A DNA stretch of 64,000 nt from Thiocystis minor (GCF_016653465.1 NZ_NHSQ01000157.1:1-64000), one strand, 5' to 3'. Shown: positions 42,157-51,046, counted from the first letter of the stretch. Notes: generated by a model from the sequence alone, not told the origin. Translations and numbers: made by a program.

Positions 42157-43248
42157 ATGCAGAGACGTGATTTCCTGAAATCAGCCAGTGTCGGCGCCGT
42201 GGCGGCGGGTCTGGCGCTGCCGGCCCGCGCCGAGACCGAATCGCCGGCGATCAAATGGCGCATGGCGTCGAGCTTTCCGAAAAGCCTGGACACCATCTAC
42301 GGCGGTGCCGAGACGCTGGCGAAACGGGTGGCCGAACTGACGGACGGACGTTTCGAGATCCGGGTGTTCGCGGGCGGCGAGTTGGTCCCGCCCTTCGGCG
42401 TCCTGGACGCCGTGCAGCAGAACACCATTGAGTGCGGTCACACCGCCTCCTATTACTATTACGGCAAGAACAAGGCGCTGGCGCTGGAATCCACCTGGCC
42501 GTTCGGGCTCAACACCCGCCAGATGTCCGCCTGGGTCTATGAGGGCGGCGGCATGGAACTGCTGCGCGCCATGTTCGCGGAGTACGACATCGTCCACTTT
42601 CCCGGCGGCAGCACCGGCGCCCAGATGGGCGGCTGGTTCCGCAAAGAGATCAAATCGCTCGCGGATCTCCAAGGGCTCAAGATCCGTATTCCTGGATTCG
42701 GCGCGGAGATTTTCTCGCGGATGGGCGCGGTGCCTCAGTCCCTGCCCGGCGGCGAGATCTATCCGGCCCTGGAGCGCGGGGCCATCGATGCCGCCGAGTG
42801 GACCGTGCCCTACGACGACGAAAAACTCGGTTTCCAGAAGGTCGCCAAGTATTACTACTACCCTGGCTGGTGGGAGCCGGGCACCCATCTGGTCTTTTAT
42901 GTGAACAAAACGCAGTGGGAGGCCCTACCGCCAACCTATCGCGCTGCCTTCGAGGTCGCCTCCCGGGAGGCGCATCTGATGATGCTCGCCGCCTACGACG
43001 CCAAAAACCCTCCGGCCCTGCAACGCCTGATGCGCGACGGCGCCGAGTTGCGGCGTTTCCCGGACGATGTGCTGCTCAAGTCCTACGAGATCGCCCAGGA
43101 GATCTACGCGGAAGAATCCGCCCGCAATCCCACCTTCAAGACGCTCTACGAGTCCATGCTCGCCTTCCAGCAGAGTTCCGATGCCTGGTGGAGCGTGGCC
43201 GAATCCTCGATGGCGAACTTCATGCGGGCGGTGCAGCGGCGGAAATGA
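42157..43248 (+). CDS. dctP: TRAP transporter solute-binding protein (TakP-like)
   Basis: 363 residues. A twin-arginine signal (QRRDFLKSASVGAVAAGLAL) precedes a DctP domain: WRMASSFPKSLDTIYGGAE, the 2-oxoacid-type Trp/Tyr-rich segment HTASYYYYGKNKALALESTW, GGSTGAQMGGWFRKEI, GLKIRIPG and AAEWTVPYDDEKLGF. This matches the subgroup binding alpha-keto acids or small monocarboxylates. The membrane subunits lie 750 bases downstream on the other strand. The ATG follows CTCCGGGAGAACC. Confidence 0.9.
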   Translation: MQRRDFLKSASVGAVAAGLALPARAETESPAIKWRMASSFPKSLDTIYGGAETLAKRVAELTDGRFEIRVFAGGELVPPFGVLDAVQQNTIECGHTASYYYYGKNKALALESTWPFGLNTRQMSAWVYEGGGMELLRAMFAEYDIVHFPGGSTGAQMGGWFRKEIKSLADLQGLKIRIPGFGAEIFSRMGAVPQSLPGGEIYPALERGAIDAAEWTVPYDDEKLGFQKVAKYYYYPGWWEPGTHLVFYVNKTQWEALPPTYRAAFEVASREAHLMMLAAYDAKNPPALQRLMRDGAELRRFPDDVLLKSYEIAQEIYAEESARNPTFKTLYESMLAFQQSSDAWWSVAESSMANFMRAVQRRK

Positions 43249-43370
43249 CCGGCCGACCCTGCGGCCGTCCCAGCGGCCAGGCCTCGGGAGGCTCAACTGA
43301 CCTGGGACGCGGGTCGACGCAATCCATGCGCGGCGGGGTGATTCGCGGTTGACGCAATCCCCGCCCGTCG

Positions 43371-43868
43371 CTAACGACCGGCCAGGACGGAGACAGCCGG
43401 CGGCGCCTGGGCGAAGCGCAGGATCGCTGCATCATCTGCGGCAATCTCCGCGAGGACCGGACCGACCCCGTCGCCCATCAGCCGAGCCATGAGCCCCATG
43501 TTCATCGTCGCCAGGTACGTATGGCCGTCCGATTTTTCGAAGACCGAAATCGAACACGGAGCCATGACCGACACATATTTCGTCTCGTCGTTCGAGAAGA
43601 GGCGCGTGGCCAGTTCAGGTGAGCACAATTTGATCACAGTCAAACGCCCTGGATCCGGTCGACCATGGGTCAACAGGGACTTCTGAAAGTCGAAGGATTT
43701 GGCCACGAGTCAGCCCTGAGCCGTCGCGTTTTTCTCCACGGTCGCCAGCGTGGTTTCGAAATCATAGGGACTCCGCTGTTCATGGATCATCAGTGAGCCC
43801 ACGGAGCGTGCGGTCAGCAGAATCGCCAGGCCAGCGGTGAGCAAACCCCGAAAGAGACGTGTTGACAT
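43371..43868 (-). pseudogene. DUF302 protein interrupted by an in-frame TGA
   Basis: One reading frame holds two parts. MSTRLFRGLLTAGLAILLTA, with a membrane/signal segment and SLMIHEQRSPYDFETTLATV, runs to a TGA at 43712-43710 after TAQG. Then LVAKSFDFQKSLLTHGRPDP, YVSVMAPCSISVFEKSDGHT and YLATMNMGLMARLMGDG follow. DUF302 proteins have a Trp exactly where the TGA stands (GW..P). A single TGG to TGA change is the simple reading. Without it the protein would be about 165 residues, membrane-anchored, possibly redox or heavy-metal related. The second half has its own ATG at 43706. Confidence 0.8.
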
Positions 43869-43908
43869 CTTCGGATCCTCCGTTTCTGACGCATCTGTTA
43901 TCAATAAT

Positions 43909-43924
43909 ATTAGCTTATTCTAAT
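43909..43924. promoter_or_regulatory. palindromic operator-like site ahead of the DUF302 gene
   Basis: ATTAGCTTATTCTAAT is a near-dyad (ATTAG...CTAAT) about 45 bases before the DUF302 start at 43868, inside an AT-rich promoter segment. The shape and spacing resemble operators of small ArsR-type repressors that sense sulfide or persulfide (BigR/SqrR class). No such regulator is in the window; the assignment is inference. Confidence 0.4.
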
Positions 43925-43998
43925 GTACTTGACGCACGAAAATTCATCTTTGACGGCTGTCGGCATGAGGGGCGATGATCTAGTGCCCGCGCCCGCTC

Positions 43999-45450
43999 TC
44001 AGGGCGGATCGTTCGGCGGTAGCGGCTGAAAGAGTTCGCCAAAATCATCGTTATCGAGCAGGCTCGACCCACCTTGGTCGGGAAGCGTAATTTCGGTTGG
44101 AGCGCCGGTCGCGACTGATGTATCGAGTCCCCAACTCACCAGTTGGGGGAAGGCGATGATCAGAACGACCATCAGAATCTGCAGCCCAAGGAAGGGCACC
44201 GCCCCCCAGTAGATGTCCGCAGTGCGGATCTGAGGCGGGGCGACCGAGCGCAGATAGAAAAGCGCGAAACCGAAGGGCGGGTGCATGAAGCTGGTCTGCA
44301 TGTTGACCGCGAGCAGCACCCCGAACCACACCAGATCGATCCCGAAGGCCGCCGCAACCGGCGCCAGCAGCGGCAGGATGATGAAGGCGATCTCGAAGAA
44401 GTCGAGAAAAAAGGCCAGCAAAAAGACCAGCAGGTTGACGAAGATCAGAAACCCCAGCGCCCCGCCGGGCAGCCCCGTCAGCAGGTGTTCCACCCACAGA
44501 TCCCCATCCACGCCCCGGAAGGTGAGGCTGAAGACGCTGGAGCCGATCAGGATAAAGACCACAAAGCTAGTGATCTTGGCCGTAGTCGTCATGGACTGGC
44601 GCAGCATGTCCAGCTTCAGCCGGCCTTTCGCGGCGGCCAGCAACATCGCGCCCACCGCGCCCATGGCCCCGCCCTCGGTCGGCGTGGCCCAGCCGATGAA
44701 GATGGTCCCCAGTACCAGGAAGATGAGCGCCAGCGGCGGTATCAACGCGATCGCCACCCTCCAGGCCAGCGCGCGACCATGCAGGGTGCGGGCCTCGACC
44801 GGCAGGGGCGGCGCGTAGTCGGGCCGCCACAGCGTGATGCCAAACACATAAAGTAGATAAAGCCCGGTGAGCAGCAGACCGGGCAACAGCGCGCCCTTGT
44901 ACATCTCGCCCACGGAACGCCCGAGCACGTCGGCCATGACGATCAGCACCAGCGACGGCGGGATGATCTGCGCCAGGGTTCCGCTGGCGGCGATGACCCC
45001 GGTCGCCAGCGGTTTGTGATAGCCGTAGCGCAGCATGATCGGCAGCGAAATCAACCCCATCGCGATCACCGAGGCGGCCACCACGCCGGTGGTCGCGGCC
45101 AGCAGCGCGCCGACGAAGATCACCGCGTAAGCGAGTCCGCCCCGGATACCGCCGAAGATCTGGCCGACCGTATCCAGCAACTCCTCGGCCATGCCGCTGC
45201 GTTCCAGCACCAGCCCCATGAAGGTGAAGAAGGGAATCGCGAGCAGGATCTCGTTGCGCATGATGCCGAAGACGCGATCCGGCAGCGCCTGTAACAGGGC
45301 CGGGGTGAGCATCCCAAGCTCGATCCCGATCAGGCCGAACAGCATGCCCACGGCGGCGAGCGAGAAGGCGACCGGATAGCCGATCAGCAGAAAGAGCACC
45401 AGCGCCGCGAACATGATGGGCGCCAGATTGGCGGCAAGCCAGGCTTCCAT
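43999..45450 (-). CDS. dctM: TRAP transporter large permease
   Basis: 483 residues with the multi-pass DctM pattern: FAALVLFLLIGYPVAFSLA, IPFFTFMGLVLERSGMAEEL, the ATTGVVAASVIAMG motif, GTLAQIIPPSLVLIV and LLAVNMQTSFMHPPFGFALF. It forms the ion-coupled channel with DctQ and receives substrate from the DctP protein. The start lies one base after the dctQ stop. The tail past residue 440 (PTEITLPDQGGSSLLDNDDF) is longer than usual and hydrophilic. Confidence 0.92.
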   Translation of the reverse strand: MEAWLAANLAPIMFAALVLFLLIGYPVAFSLAAVGMLFGLIGIELGMLTPALLQALPDRVFGIMRNEILLAIPFFTFMGLVLERSGMAEELLDTVGQIFGGIRGGLAYAVIFVGALLAATTGVVAASVIAMGLISLPIMLRYGYHKPLATGVIAASGTLAQIIPPSLVLIVMADVLGRSVGEMYKGALLPGLLLTGLYLLYVFGITLWRPDYAPPLPVEARTLHGRALAWRVAIALIPPLALIFLVLGTIFIGWATPTEGGAMGAVGAMLLAAAKGRLKLDMLRQSMTTTAKITSFVVFILIGSSVFSLTFRGVDGDLWVEHLLTGLPGGALGFLIFVNLLVFLLAFFLDFFEIAFIILPLLAPVAAAFGIDLVWFGVLLAVNMQTSFMHPPFGFALFYLRSVAPPQIRTADIYWGAVPFLGLQILMVVLIIAFPQLVSWGLDTSVATGAPTEITLPDQGGSSLLDNDDFGELFQPLPPNDPP

Positions 45451-45451
45451 G

Positions 45452-45985
45452 TCAGTGACCTCCCCTGAGGTCCGGGAGCGGACGGTGTCCGGTCAGGGCG
45501 GCGATGCCCTTGATGACCTCGGACAGACCCTGCGCGCCGAGCAGGGCGAAGCCGACCGGGATCGCCAGCTTCATCGGCCACCAGAGCAGCCCGCCGGGGT
45601 TCATGGACAACTCGTTCTGATGGAAGGAGATCAGGAAATAGCCCCAGGCGTCGACCACGATCAACACACAGACCGGCAGCAGGAAGAGCAGTCCGCCCAG
45701 AATGTCGATCCCCACCCGCCAGCGCGGCGGCAGGCGGCCATAGAGGATATCCACCCGCACATGACCCTGTTCCTGGAGCGTCCAGGGGGCGCACAGCAGA
45801 AACACCAGCCCGAACAGAAACCACTGCGCCTCGATCATGGCGTTCGAGCCCCAGTCCAGCAGATACCGCAGGGTCGCGGTCAGTGCGCTGAGCAGCACGG
45901 CGGCGAGGATCAGCCAGACGGTGGCACGCCCAAGTCGGCGATTGAAGGTATCGATGATGGCCGAGAGGCACAGCAGCGTTTCCAT
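45452..45985 (-). CDS. dctQ: TRAP transporter small permease
   Basis: 177 residues from the ATG at 45985 (METLLCLSAIIDTFNRRLG). Four membrane segments, with EAQWFLFGLVFLLCAPWTLQ and GHVRVDILYGRLPPR as the DctQ hallmark. The long frame reaching 46996 is antisense to the cytochrome gene and corA leader and is not used. It follows the cytochrome b561 gene by 23 bases. Confidence 0.9.
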   Translation of the reverse strand: METLLCLSAIIDTFNRRLGRATVWLILAAVLLSALTATLRYLLDWGSNAMIEAQWFLFGLVFLLCAPWTLQEQGHVRVDILYGRLPPRWRVGIDILGGLLFLLPVCVLIVVDAWGYFLISFHQNELSMNPGGLLWWPMKLAIPVGFALLGAQGLSEVIKGIAALTGHRPLPDLRGGH

Positions 45986-46008
45986 TCGGAAGCCTCGCAA
46001 CGGGATCG

Positions 46009-46566
46009 TTAGACCGACCGTCCACCCCAAGGCAGCATCCGCTCCAGCGACCCGTCGCGGCGGACGTACTGATGCCACAGCGCGGCGGCCACATGGAGGC
46101 CGACCAGGCAGTAGAGGAAGATCTCCATGGGTTCGCCGTGAAAAATGTGCATGGCGTCGTTGATCCAGGGCGATTCGCCGATGATCGAGGGGAGCGGGGT
46201 GCCGAAGAACTCGGCCACGCGGCCCTTGGAAACGACCCGCAGGTAGCCAAACATCGGGATCAGCAGCGTGGCGAGATTGAGCGCCAGATGGGCCAGCCTG
46301 GCGGCGACGAGCGTCCACCGGGGTGCATCGATCGGCGTCGGTTGCGGACTGATCCGGGCCCAGAGAATGCGTGCGATCGTCACCAGGAACAGCAGGATGC
46401 CAAGCGAGATGTGCAGTTTGATCGACGAGACACGGAGGTCGGAGGGATCGGGCGCGCCTTGATGCAGGGTATTGGTGACGATGAGACCGATGATCAGTGC
46501 CGCTACCAGCCAGTGAAAAAGCTGGGACAGCAGGTTGTAACGTTGCAGGGCGGGATTCTGATTCAT
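46009..46566 (-). CDS. cytochrome b561 family protein
   Basis: 185 residues, four membrane helices. Heme-ligating histidines are visible in LFHWLVAALI, KLHISLGILLFL, ARLAHLALNLATLLIPMFGY and LHVAAALWHQYVRRDG, the prokaryotic b561 plan. Such proteins pass electrons between quinone and a periplasmic partner or relieve superoxide. Being first in a unit with dctQM is unusual; spacing suggests co-transcription, not a proven functional link. Confidence 0.88.
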   Translation of the reverse strand: MNQNPALQRYNLLSQLFHWLVAALIIGLIVTNTLHQGAPDPSDLRVSSIKLHISLGILLFLVTIARILWARISPQPTPIDAPRWTLVAARLAHLALNLATLLIPMFGYLRVVSKGRVAEFFGTPLPSIIGESPWINDAMHIFHGEPMEIFLYCLVGLHVAAALWHQYVRRDGSLERMLPWGGRSV

Positions 46567-46688
46567 GACAGATGGATTTTCCGTGATTTGAAAGGGCCTT
46601 TATGCTCGCACAGAACGCGGCGGAACAGGGAGACCGATGACGGCCTCCCCGCAAAATTATCGAGCGGTGGCTTGCTCGCCAGGGCGCC

Positions 46689-47975
46689 ATGGCAGATAGT
46701 GGCGGTCTGACGTTGGCGAACGGATCCATCGAAACCATGCGCGCACTCTTGCCCCCGCAACCGGCTGGAGCACCACCGGAAGAGACGAGACATGCCGGCA
46801 ATCCGCCCCGGTCACCGCGCACCGCCGCACAGAACGATCGCGCCCGCCCCAAACCCGCCGGGCACAAGCATATCAAGCGGGCGGCGCGGGCGCGCTTGCC
46901 GAGATCCAAGCGCGCCCCGCCGGGCCTGGCCGCCGGCATCGAATACCATGAGCTGATCCAGACCCCGCCCGACCATCCGGCACGGGTCTTCTGCACCGAT
47001 TACAACCCGGAGCAGATCCAGTCCCAGGAGGTCACCGACATCGCCGCCTTCCTCGCCGTCCACCGCCCGTCGTGGTCGCAGGTGCGTTGGATTCATGTCG
47101 AGGGGTTGCAGGATCAGGGCGTCATCCGCGCCATCGCCGAAAAATACCAACTGCATCCCCTGGCCATCGAAGATGTCCTCCATGCCGGCCATCGCCCGAA
47201 GCTGGAGGATTTTCCCGCCATCGGCGAACTGCCGGGGCGACTGTTCGTCATCGCGCGCAGCGTCCGCTTGACCGATGATCATCAGATGCTTGCCGAGCAG
47301 ATCGGTTGCTTCCTTGGCCGCAACACGCTATTGAGCTTCCAACAGAACTCCAGCCCGGCCATCGAGCAGATTCAGCGTCGGCTCGACAATCCTCTCTCGC
47401 GCGTGCGCCAGCATGACGCCAGCTTCCTTCTCTACGCCCTGATCGACGCCCTGGTCGACGGCTTCTTCCCCGTGCTCGATGCAAGTTCCGAGCGTCTGGA
47501 GGCAGCCGAGGAGGATGTGCTGACCAAGCCTCGGATGCAGAGTCTGCACGCCATGCATCTCATCAAGCGGGATCTGGTCATGATCCGTCGCGCCGCCTGG
47601 CCGATGCGCGAGCTGGTGTCCCAGCTTCAGCGCGAGCGTCACGAGTGTCTCTCCGAGATCGCCCAGACCTATTTCCGCGATGTCCAGGACCACTGCGTCC
47701 AGATCATCGACCTGATCGAGACCTACCGCGAGATCGCCAGCGCGGTGACCGAAACCTATGTCTCGGTGATGTCCAACCGCACCAACGACATCATGAAGGT
47801 ACTGACCATCATCGGAACGATCTTCATCCCGCTGACCTTCCTGGCCGGCGTCTATGGAATGAACATGCCGATCCCCGAGAATGCCTGGCGGTTCAGCTAC
47901 CCGGTTTTTTGGGCGGTGTGCCTGGCCATTGCCGGGTTCATGCTGTGGCGCTTCCGGCGTGGCGGCTGGCTTTAG
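46689..47975 (+). CDS. corA: CorA-type magnesium/cobalt transporter
   Basis: 428 residues; the first about 80 are Pro/Arg-rich and not conserved, so a later start is possible. The core shows IAEKYQLHPLAIEDVLHAGHRPK, a long cytoplasmic helical funnel, and the two terminal membrane helices with the selectivity motif YGMNMP. The protein ends FMLWRFRRGGWL. A degraded copy of the last 170 bases is found at 51600-51768. The stop codon lies inside a TTTAGGCGATTTT sequence that resembles the end of the MITE-like repeats. Confidence 0.92.
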   Translation: MADSGGLTLANGSIETMRALLPPQPAGAPPEETRHAGNPPRSPRTAAQNDRARPKPAGHKHIKRAARARLPRSKRAPPGLAAGIEYHELIQTPPDHPARVFCTDYNPEQIQSQEVTDIAAFLAVHRPSWSQVRWIHVEGLQDQGVIRAIAEKYQLHPLAIEDVLHAGHRPKLEDFPAIGELPGRLFVIARSVRLTDDHQMLAEQIGCFLGRNTLLSFQQNSSPAIEQIQRRLDNPLSRVRQHDASFLLYALIDALVDGFFPVLDASSERLEAAEEDVLTKPRMQSLHAMHLIKRDLVMIRRAAWPMRELVSQLQRERHECLSEIAQTYFRDVQDHCVQIIDLIETYREIASAVTETYVSVMSNRTNDIMKVLTIIGTIFIPLTFLAGVYGMNMPIPENAWRFSYPVFWAVCLAIAGFMLWRFRRGGWL

Positions 47976-47997
47976 GCGATTTTTGCGAAAGATCTTA

Positions 47998-48085
47998 CCC
48001 GTAGGAGCCCGCTTGCGGGCGACGTGACACGCCAAAATGCCTTCCGTGTGCCCCGCCTGTCGCCCGCAAGCGGGCTACTACGGGG
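47998..48085. repeat. large palindromic repeat behind corA
   Basis: AGCCCGCTTGCGGGCGAC (48006-48023) and its exact complement (48059-48076) form an 18-bp stem, extended outward by CCCGTAG/CTACGGG. Each arm is itself self-complementary (GCCCGCTTGCGGGC). REP-like intergenic element; may also end corA transcripts. Confidence 0.8.
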
Positions 48086-48174
48086 TTTAACGCTTGGTCA
48101 AGTCATTCCGGAAGGGTTGTGGTTCAGTTCGGATTACTGACGTGTACGCAAGCGAATCCTAAACCGCAGCCGTT

Positions 48175-48591
48175 CTACGGGCAGTGACGTTGCTCGGCTG
48201 TCTCACTATTCTGCATCTCCCCTTTCTGGACGACGAGCGCGGCAGCAAGACCCGAATCGTCGTCACCTTCGAACTGACAAAAGAAGTTCCTGGTATTTCC
48301 GACGTTCGTGAAAGAGATTTTGAAACCTTCCCCCACGATGAGAGCGGTCTCGGCAGACTTCTTTACAACGGCGGCTGTGCCGTTGTTGTTCGCCCGAAAC
48401 AACGTCGCTCGCACAAACTCGACGCGGCTGCCACCATTTACAACAGTGCAGAGGATCTGCGATCCGGGGACCGCTGGCAGAGGCGCCGTAGAAAAAATGT
48501 CGTCCGCATAGGCGTTGGAAACCATCGACAACAAGGCGGCGCTAGCGGCGGTTGCAAGTAAGTGCTTGTTCATTGCGCCACTCTCTCCCAT
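48175..48591 (-). CDS. small exported protein, paralogue 1
   Basis: 138 residues with a signal peptide (MNKHLLATAASAALLSMVSN, cut after AYA). The mature domain of about 110 residues is beta-rich with two conserved cysteines (ILCTVVN and FFCQFEG) and ends EMQNSETAEQRHCP. It is clearly homologous to 50636-51046 along the whole length, and the DNA similarity continues about 55 bases past the stop codons. The ATG has GGGAGAGAG upstream. No family recognised; a periplasmic or secreted beta-sandwich is likely. Confidence 0.75.
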   Translation of the reverse strand: MGESGAMNKHLLATAASAALLSMVSNAYADDIFSTAPLPAVPGSQILCTVVNGGSRVEFVRATLFRANNNGTAAVVKKSAETALIVGEGFKISFTNVGNTRNFFCQFEGDDDSGLAAALVVQKGEMQNSETAEQRHCP

Positions 48592-48653
48592 CTACCGTGA
48601 CGAATCCGAAAAAAATGATGCGTCCTTGTATCTGACGACGCCCTTCATTATTT

Positions 48654-48672
48654 AAAGCGATTAACGTGCCAA
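48654..48672 (-). promoter_or_regulatory. sigma-54-type promoter of paralogue 1
   Basis: On the minus strand TTGGCACGTTAATCGCTTT matches the -24/-12 consensus (TGGCACG-N4-TTGCA/T) with GG and GC exactly ten bases apart and one mismatch in the -12 element. It lies about 65 bases before the ATG at 48591. The second paralogue has no such site. Function is inferred from the match. Confidence 0.6.
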
Positions 48673-49651
48673 TTTTCGAAAACAATAAAATCAATTGCTT
48701 CTATCGGCAGGCGATCCCGGCCCAGGGCCGATGTGTCACATCGGTGATACGCGGTGGAATGCCTTGGTGTTTCAAAAGCACGAAATCCGTGCTGAATCTA
48801 TTGAAAGAAAGAAATTTTTTGTGCTGTCCACCAGGCACGCGGAGTCTTGATTTCCGTACCCTGAGCGCGACGAAAAGCCTTCTCGAAGCGTCTCGATCAC
48901 CCCGGAATCACCGCTTCACGTTTGTCCAAGCACCCATGAATCCTGCATGCCATGGCTCTTAACCATTTAAATTAAAAGAGATAATTTCATACACTCACGG
49001 CCATGATCCGGCACTGAGACTCGGGAAAAAACCGAACTGTTCATTTTTGTGACACTTTTGCAAAACAGTCACACGGATGGGACAGTGTTGCGTCTTGAGA
49101 ATCTCCATATCCAGCGAAGCCTTCCGGCGCCGGATTCAGGATGATCCGACCAAACCGCCTCCAGGGCGAAAGCTCCGGTTTCGACCATCCACCGCCTCGC
49201 GGTCAATTCAGGGCAAGTGGCGGGAGGCGGTTCGGAAGAGTTGTGAAGATCACAAGGAGCGAAAAAAGAGGGAGAGCGCGATGGGGATGTTTGGCCACGA
49301 AATGGCTGAAGCGCTGTCAGCGCTCAAGCGGGAACGCTGCGATAGCCATCGAACGCGATAACCGGACAAGGGGCTGGTTTCAAACCCGCCCCAACGGCTA
49401 TATGAGCCGGTGCTGGGCATGGAGAGTCGACGGTGGTGATTTGCGTGGGGCGATGATCGATGGGGCTAAAACGACGATCTGCTTCATGGTCTTCGTGCTC
49501 GCCGAGTAGGCGAGCACGAAGACCAATCGGTAACAATTAAATCGCCTATGAACTAAGATTTTAGCTTTTACTACTGGCTTCAGGCTTCGTTTTTATTGGG
49601 GTCAATTTTCTATACAGCGTCTTAGACCGAACCCGTTCTCAGGGTAACCGC
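48673..49651. other. long AT-richer gap with one perfect hairpin
   Basis: About 980 bases without a convincing gene; three open frames lack family or ribosome-site support. The first half is lower in GC and contains short palindromes such as GATGTGTCACATC near 48730. At 49488-49524 a perfect 16-bp inverted repeat with a GAGTA loop (arms GGTCTTCGTGCTCGCC) forms a strong hairpin. Upstream regulatory sequence of paralogue 1 should lie at the left end. Confidence 0.6.
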
Positions 49652-50491
49652 TTACTGCCCTGCGGATGCAGTGACTTCGTCAAACTCCCCCGCCTTGTAA
49701 TCGTCGATGAGGACTCTTGAAGCGTTGACCACGCTCGGCGATGCATCTTGTTCGAAGAGTTCTTGCACCACAGGGAAGGCCTTCTTCCCATGGTAATACA
49801 CCAGAATTTGCACGGCCAACTCTCGAATTTCCTCGCTGCTATCGTATCGCGCCGTCTCTGCTAGCCATTCAAAGGTCGCATTTTTGTTGCGGACATCTTT
49901 GTTCAAGGCTTCATCATGTATCTCTCTGAGCGCGCGCAGGGAAGAGAGACGCACGCTTTCGTCTGCATCGCGCAGCGTATTTCCAAAGGTATCGATCGCT
50001 TCCGCCACCTGTTCTCTTGTGACTGGCTCATTTGGTTTCGGGGCATAGATCTGCTCGGACAAATAGTAAACGGCCACGTCACGAACCTCTGCCTCCGGAT
50101 GCGTCAGCGCCTCTTGCCGCAATGTGGCTGCTGACGCTTTGGCGAGCCCTGCCAAATAGGACTCAAGATTTTCGTCAACCCGATCCAGCCCCTCTTCAAC
50201 TCGCCCCTGATCAACGACTGCCTCCGTGCGCTGAGTCTCGGGAGAAGCCGCATTCGCAGGCGATGCAGTTGGCTCCTTGACGGTGATGTCGCGGCTTTGC
50301 ACCGTCGTGACCTTATTTGACAGGCCGCTGGTCTCAGGGACGACCACTCCGGCTTCAGGCGACACCGCCCCGATCTCGGGTTCCGTCGGTTTCTGCCACA
50401 TCACCGCGATGATAACGCCCGCGACCACGAAGAGCGGGAGAATAGACCACGCCCAAACGATTTTGCCCTTCGATCCGCCATTTTTCGTCAT
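49652..50491 (-). CDS. membrane-anchored HEAT-repeat-like protein
   Basis: 279 residues. A single N-terminal anchor (IVWAWSILPLFVVAGVIIAV) is followed by a disordered Pro/Ser/Glu segment (about 33-95). A helical-repeat domain comes next, with units HPEAEVRDVAVYYLSEQ, DADESVRLSSLRALREI, DSSEEIRELAVQILVYY and DASPSVVNASRVLIDDY, the alternating pattern of HEAT or PBS-lyase repeats. Such domains bind proteins. It lies between the two paralogous exported proteins, all on the minus strand, so one of them could be its partner. Confidence 0.75.
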   Translation of the reverse strand: MTKNGGSKGKIVWAWSILPLFVVAGVIIAVMWQKPTEPEIGAVSPEAGVVVPETSGLSNKVTTVQSRDITVKEPTASPANAASPETQRTEAVVDQGRVEEGLDRVDENLESYLAGLAKASAATLRQEALTHPEAEVRDVAVYYLSEQIYAPKPNEPVTREQVAEAIDTFGNTLRDADESVRLSSLRALREIHDEALNKDVRNKNATFEWLAETARYDSSEEIRELAVQILVYYHGKKAFPVVQELFEQDASPSVVNASRVLIDDYKAGEFDEVTASAGQ

Positions 50492-50544
50492 GTTTCCGAA
50501 AGCTCCTGATTGGGGTTTGGCAACGCCCCGTCATAGCGCAAGAA

Positions 50545-50572
50545 ATAAAAGGGGCACGCTTACGCGCGCCCC
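50545..50572 (-). terminator. rho-independent terminator of paralogue 2
   Basis: Minus strand GGGGCGCGC GTAA GCGTGCCCC followed by TTTTATTTCTT, about 65 bases after the stop at 50636. Stem of nine pairs with one G-T. Confidence 0.8.
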
Positions 50573-50635
50573 AACTTAGACGGTAGCGTTCGGATTACCT
50601 ACGTGTACGCAAGCGAATCCTGAACTGCAGCCTTT

Positions 50636-51046
50636 CTAAGGATTGCCGTCACGTTGCTCGGCCGTCTCACTATTCTGTTCGGTGCCTTTCTGGATGACGA
50701 TCGCGGCAGCAACATCCGGATCGCCGTCACCGGTAAACACACAATAGAAGTTCTGTTTTGCTCCATTGTGCGTGTGAGTGATTTTGAAACCTTCCCCCTC
50801 GACGAGGGCGGTATAGGCCGATTTCTTGACAGTGGCGGAGGTGCCATCGTTATTCACCTTAAACAGCTCCGCTGTCACTCCCTCAAAGCTGCTGTCCGCA
50901 TTGACAACAGTGCATTGGATCTCGGCCCCAGGGACCGCCGGCAGATGCGCCGTATGGAAAATATCTTCCCCCTGCTGCGCATAGGCATTAGAACCCATCG
51001 ACAACAAGGCGGCACTAGCGGCGGCTACGAGTAATTGCTTGTTCAT
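50636..51046 (-). CDS. small exported protein, paralogue 2
   Basis: 136 residues: signal peptide MNKQLLVAAASAALLSMGSN ending AYA, then a domain matching 48175-48591 (AVPGAEIQCTVVN, KVNNDGTSATVKKSAYTALV, EGEGFKITHTHNG, QNFYCVFTGDGD, QNSETAEQRDGNP). Both cysteines are conserved. It has AGGAG upstream of the ATG. The upstream 51047-51260 is unlike that of paralogue 1, so the copies are probably expressed under different conditions. Confidence 0.75.
   Translation of the reverse strand: MNKQLLVAAASAALLSMGSNAYAQQGEDIFHTAHLPAVPGAEIQCTVVNADSSFEGVTAELFKVNNDGTSATVKKSAYTALVEGEGFKITHTHNGAKQNFYCVFTGDGDPDVAAAIVIQKGTEQNSETAEQRDGNP

Noticed and set aside
48666-48962. 98-codon plus-strand frame in the gene-free kilobase
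   Set aside because: No ribosome site, no family, and it overlaps the sigma-54-type promoter region of the neighbouring gene.
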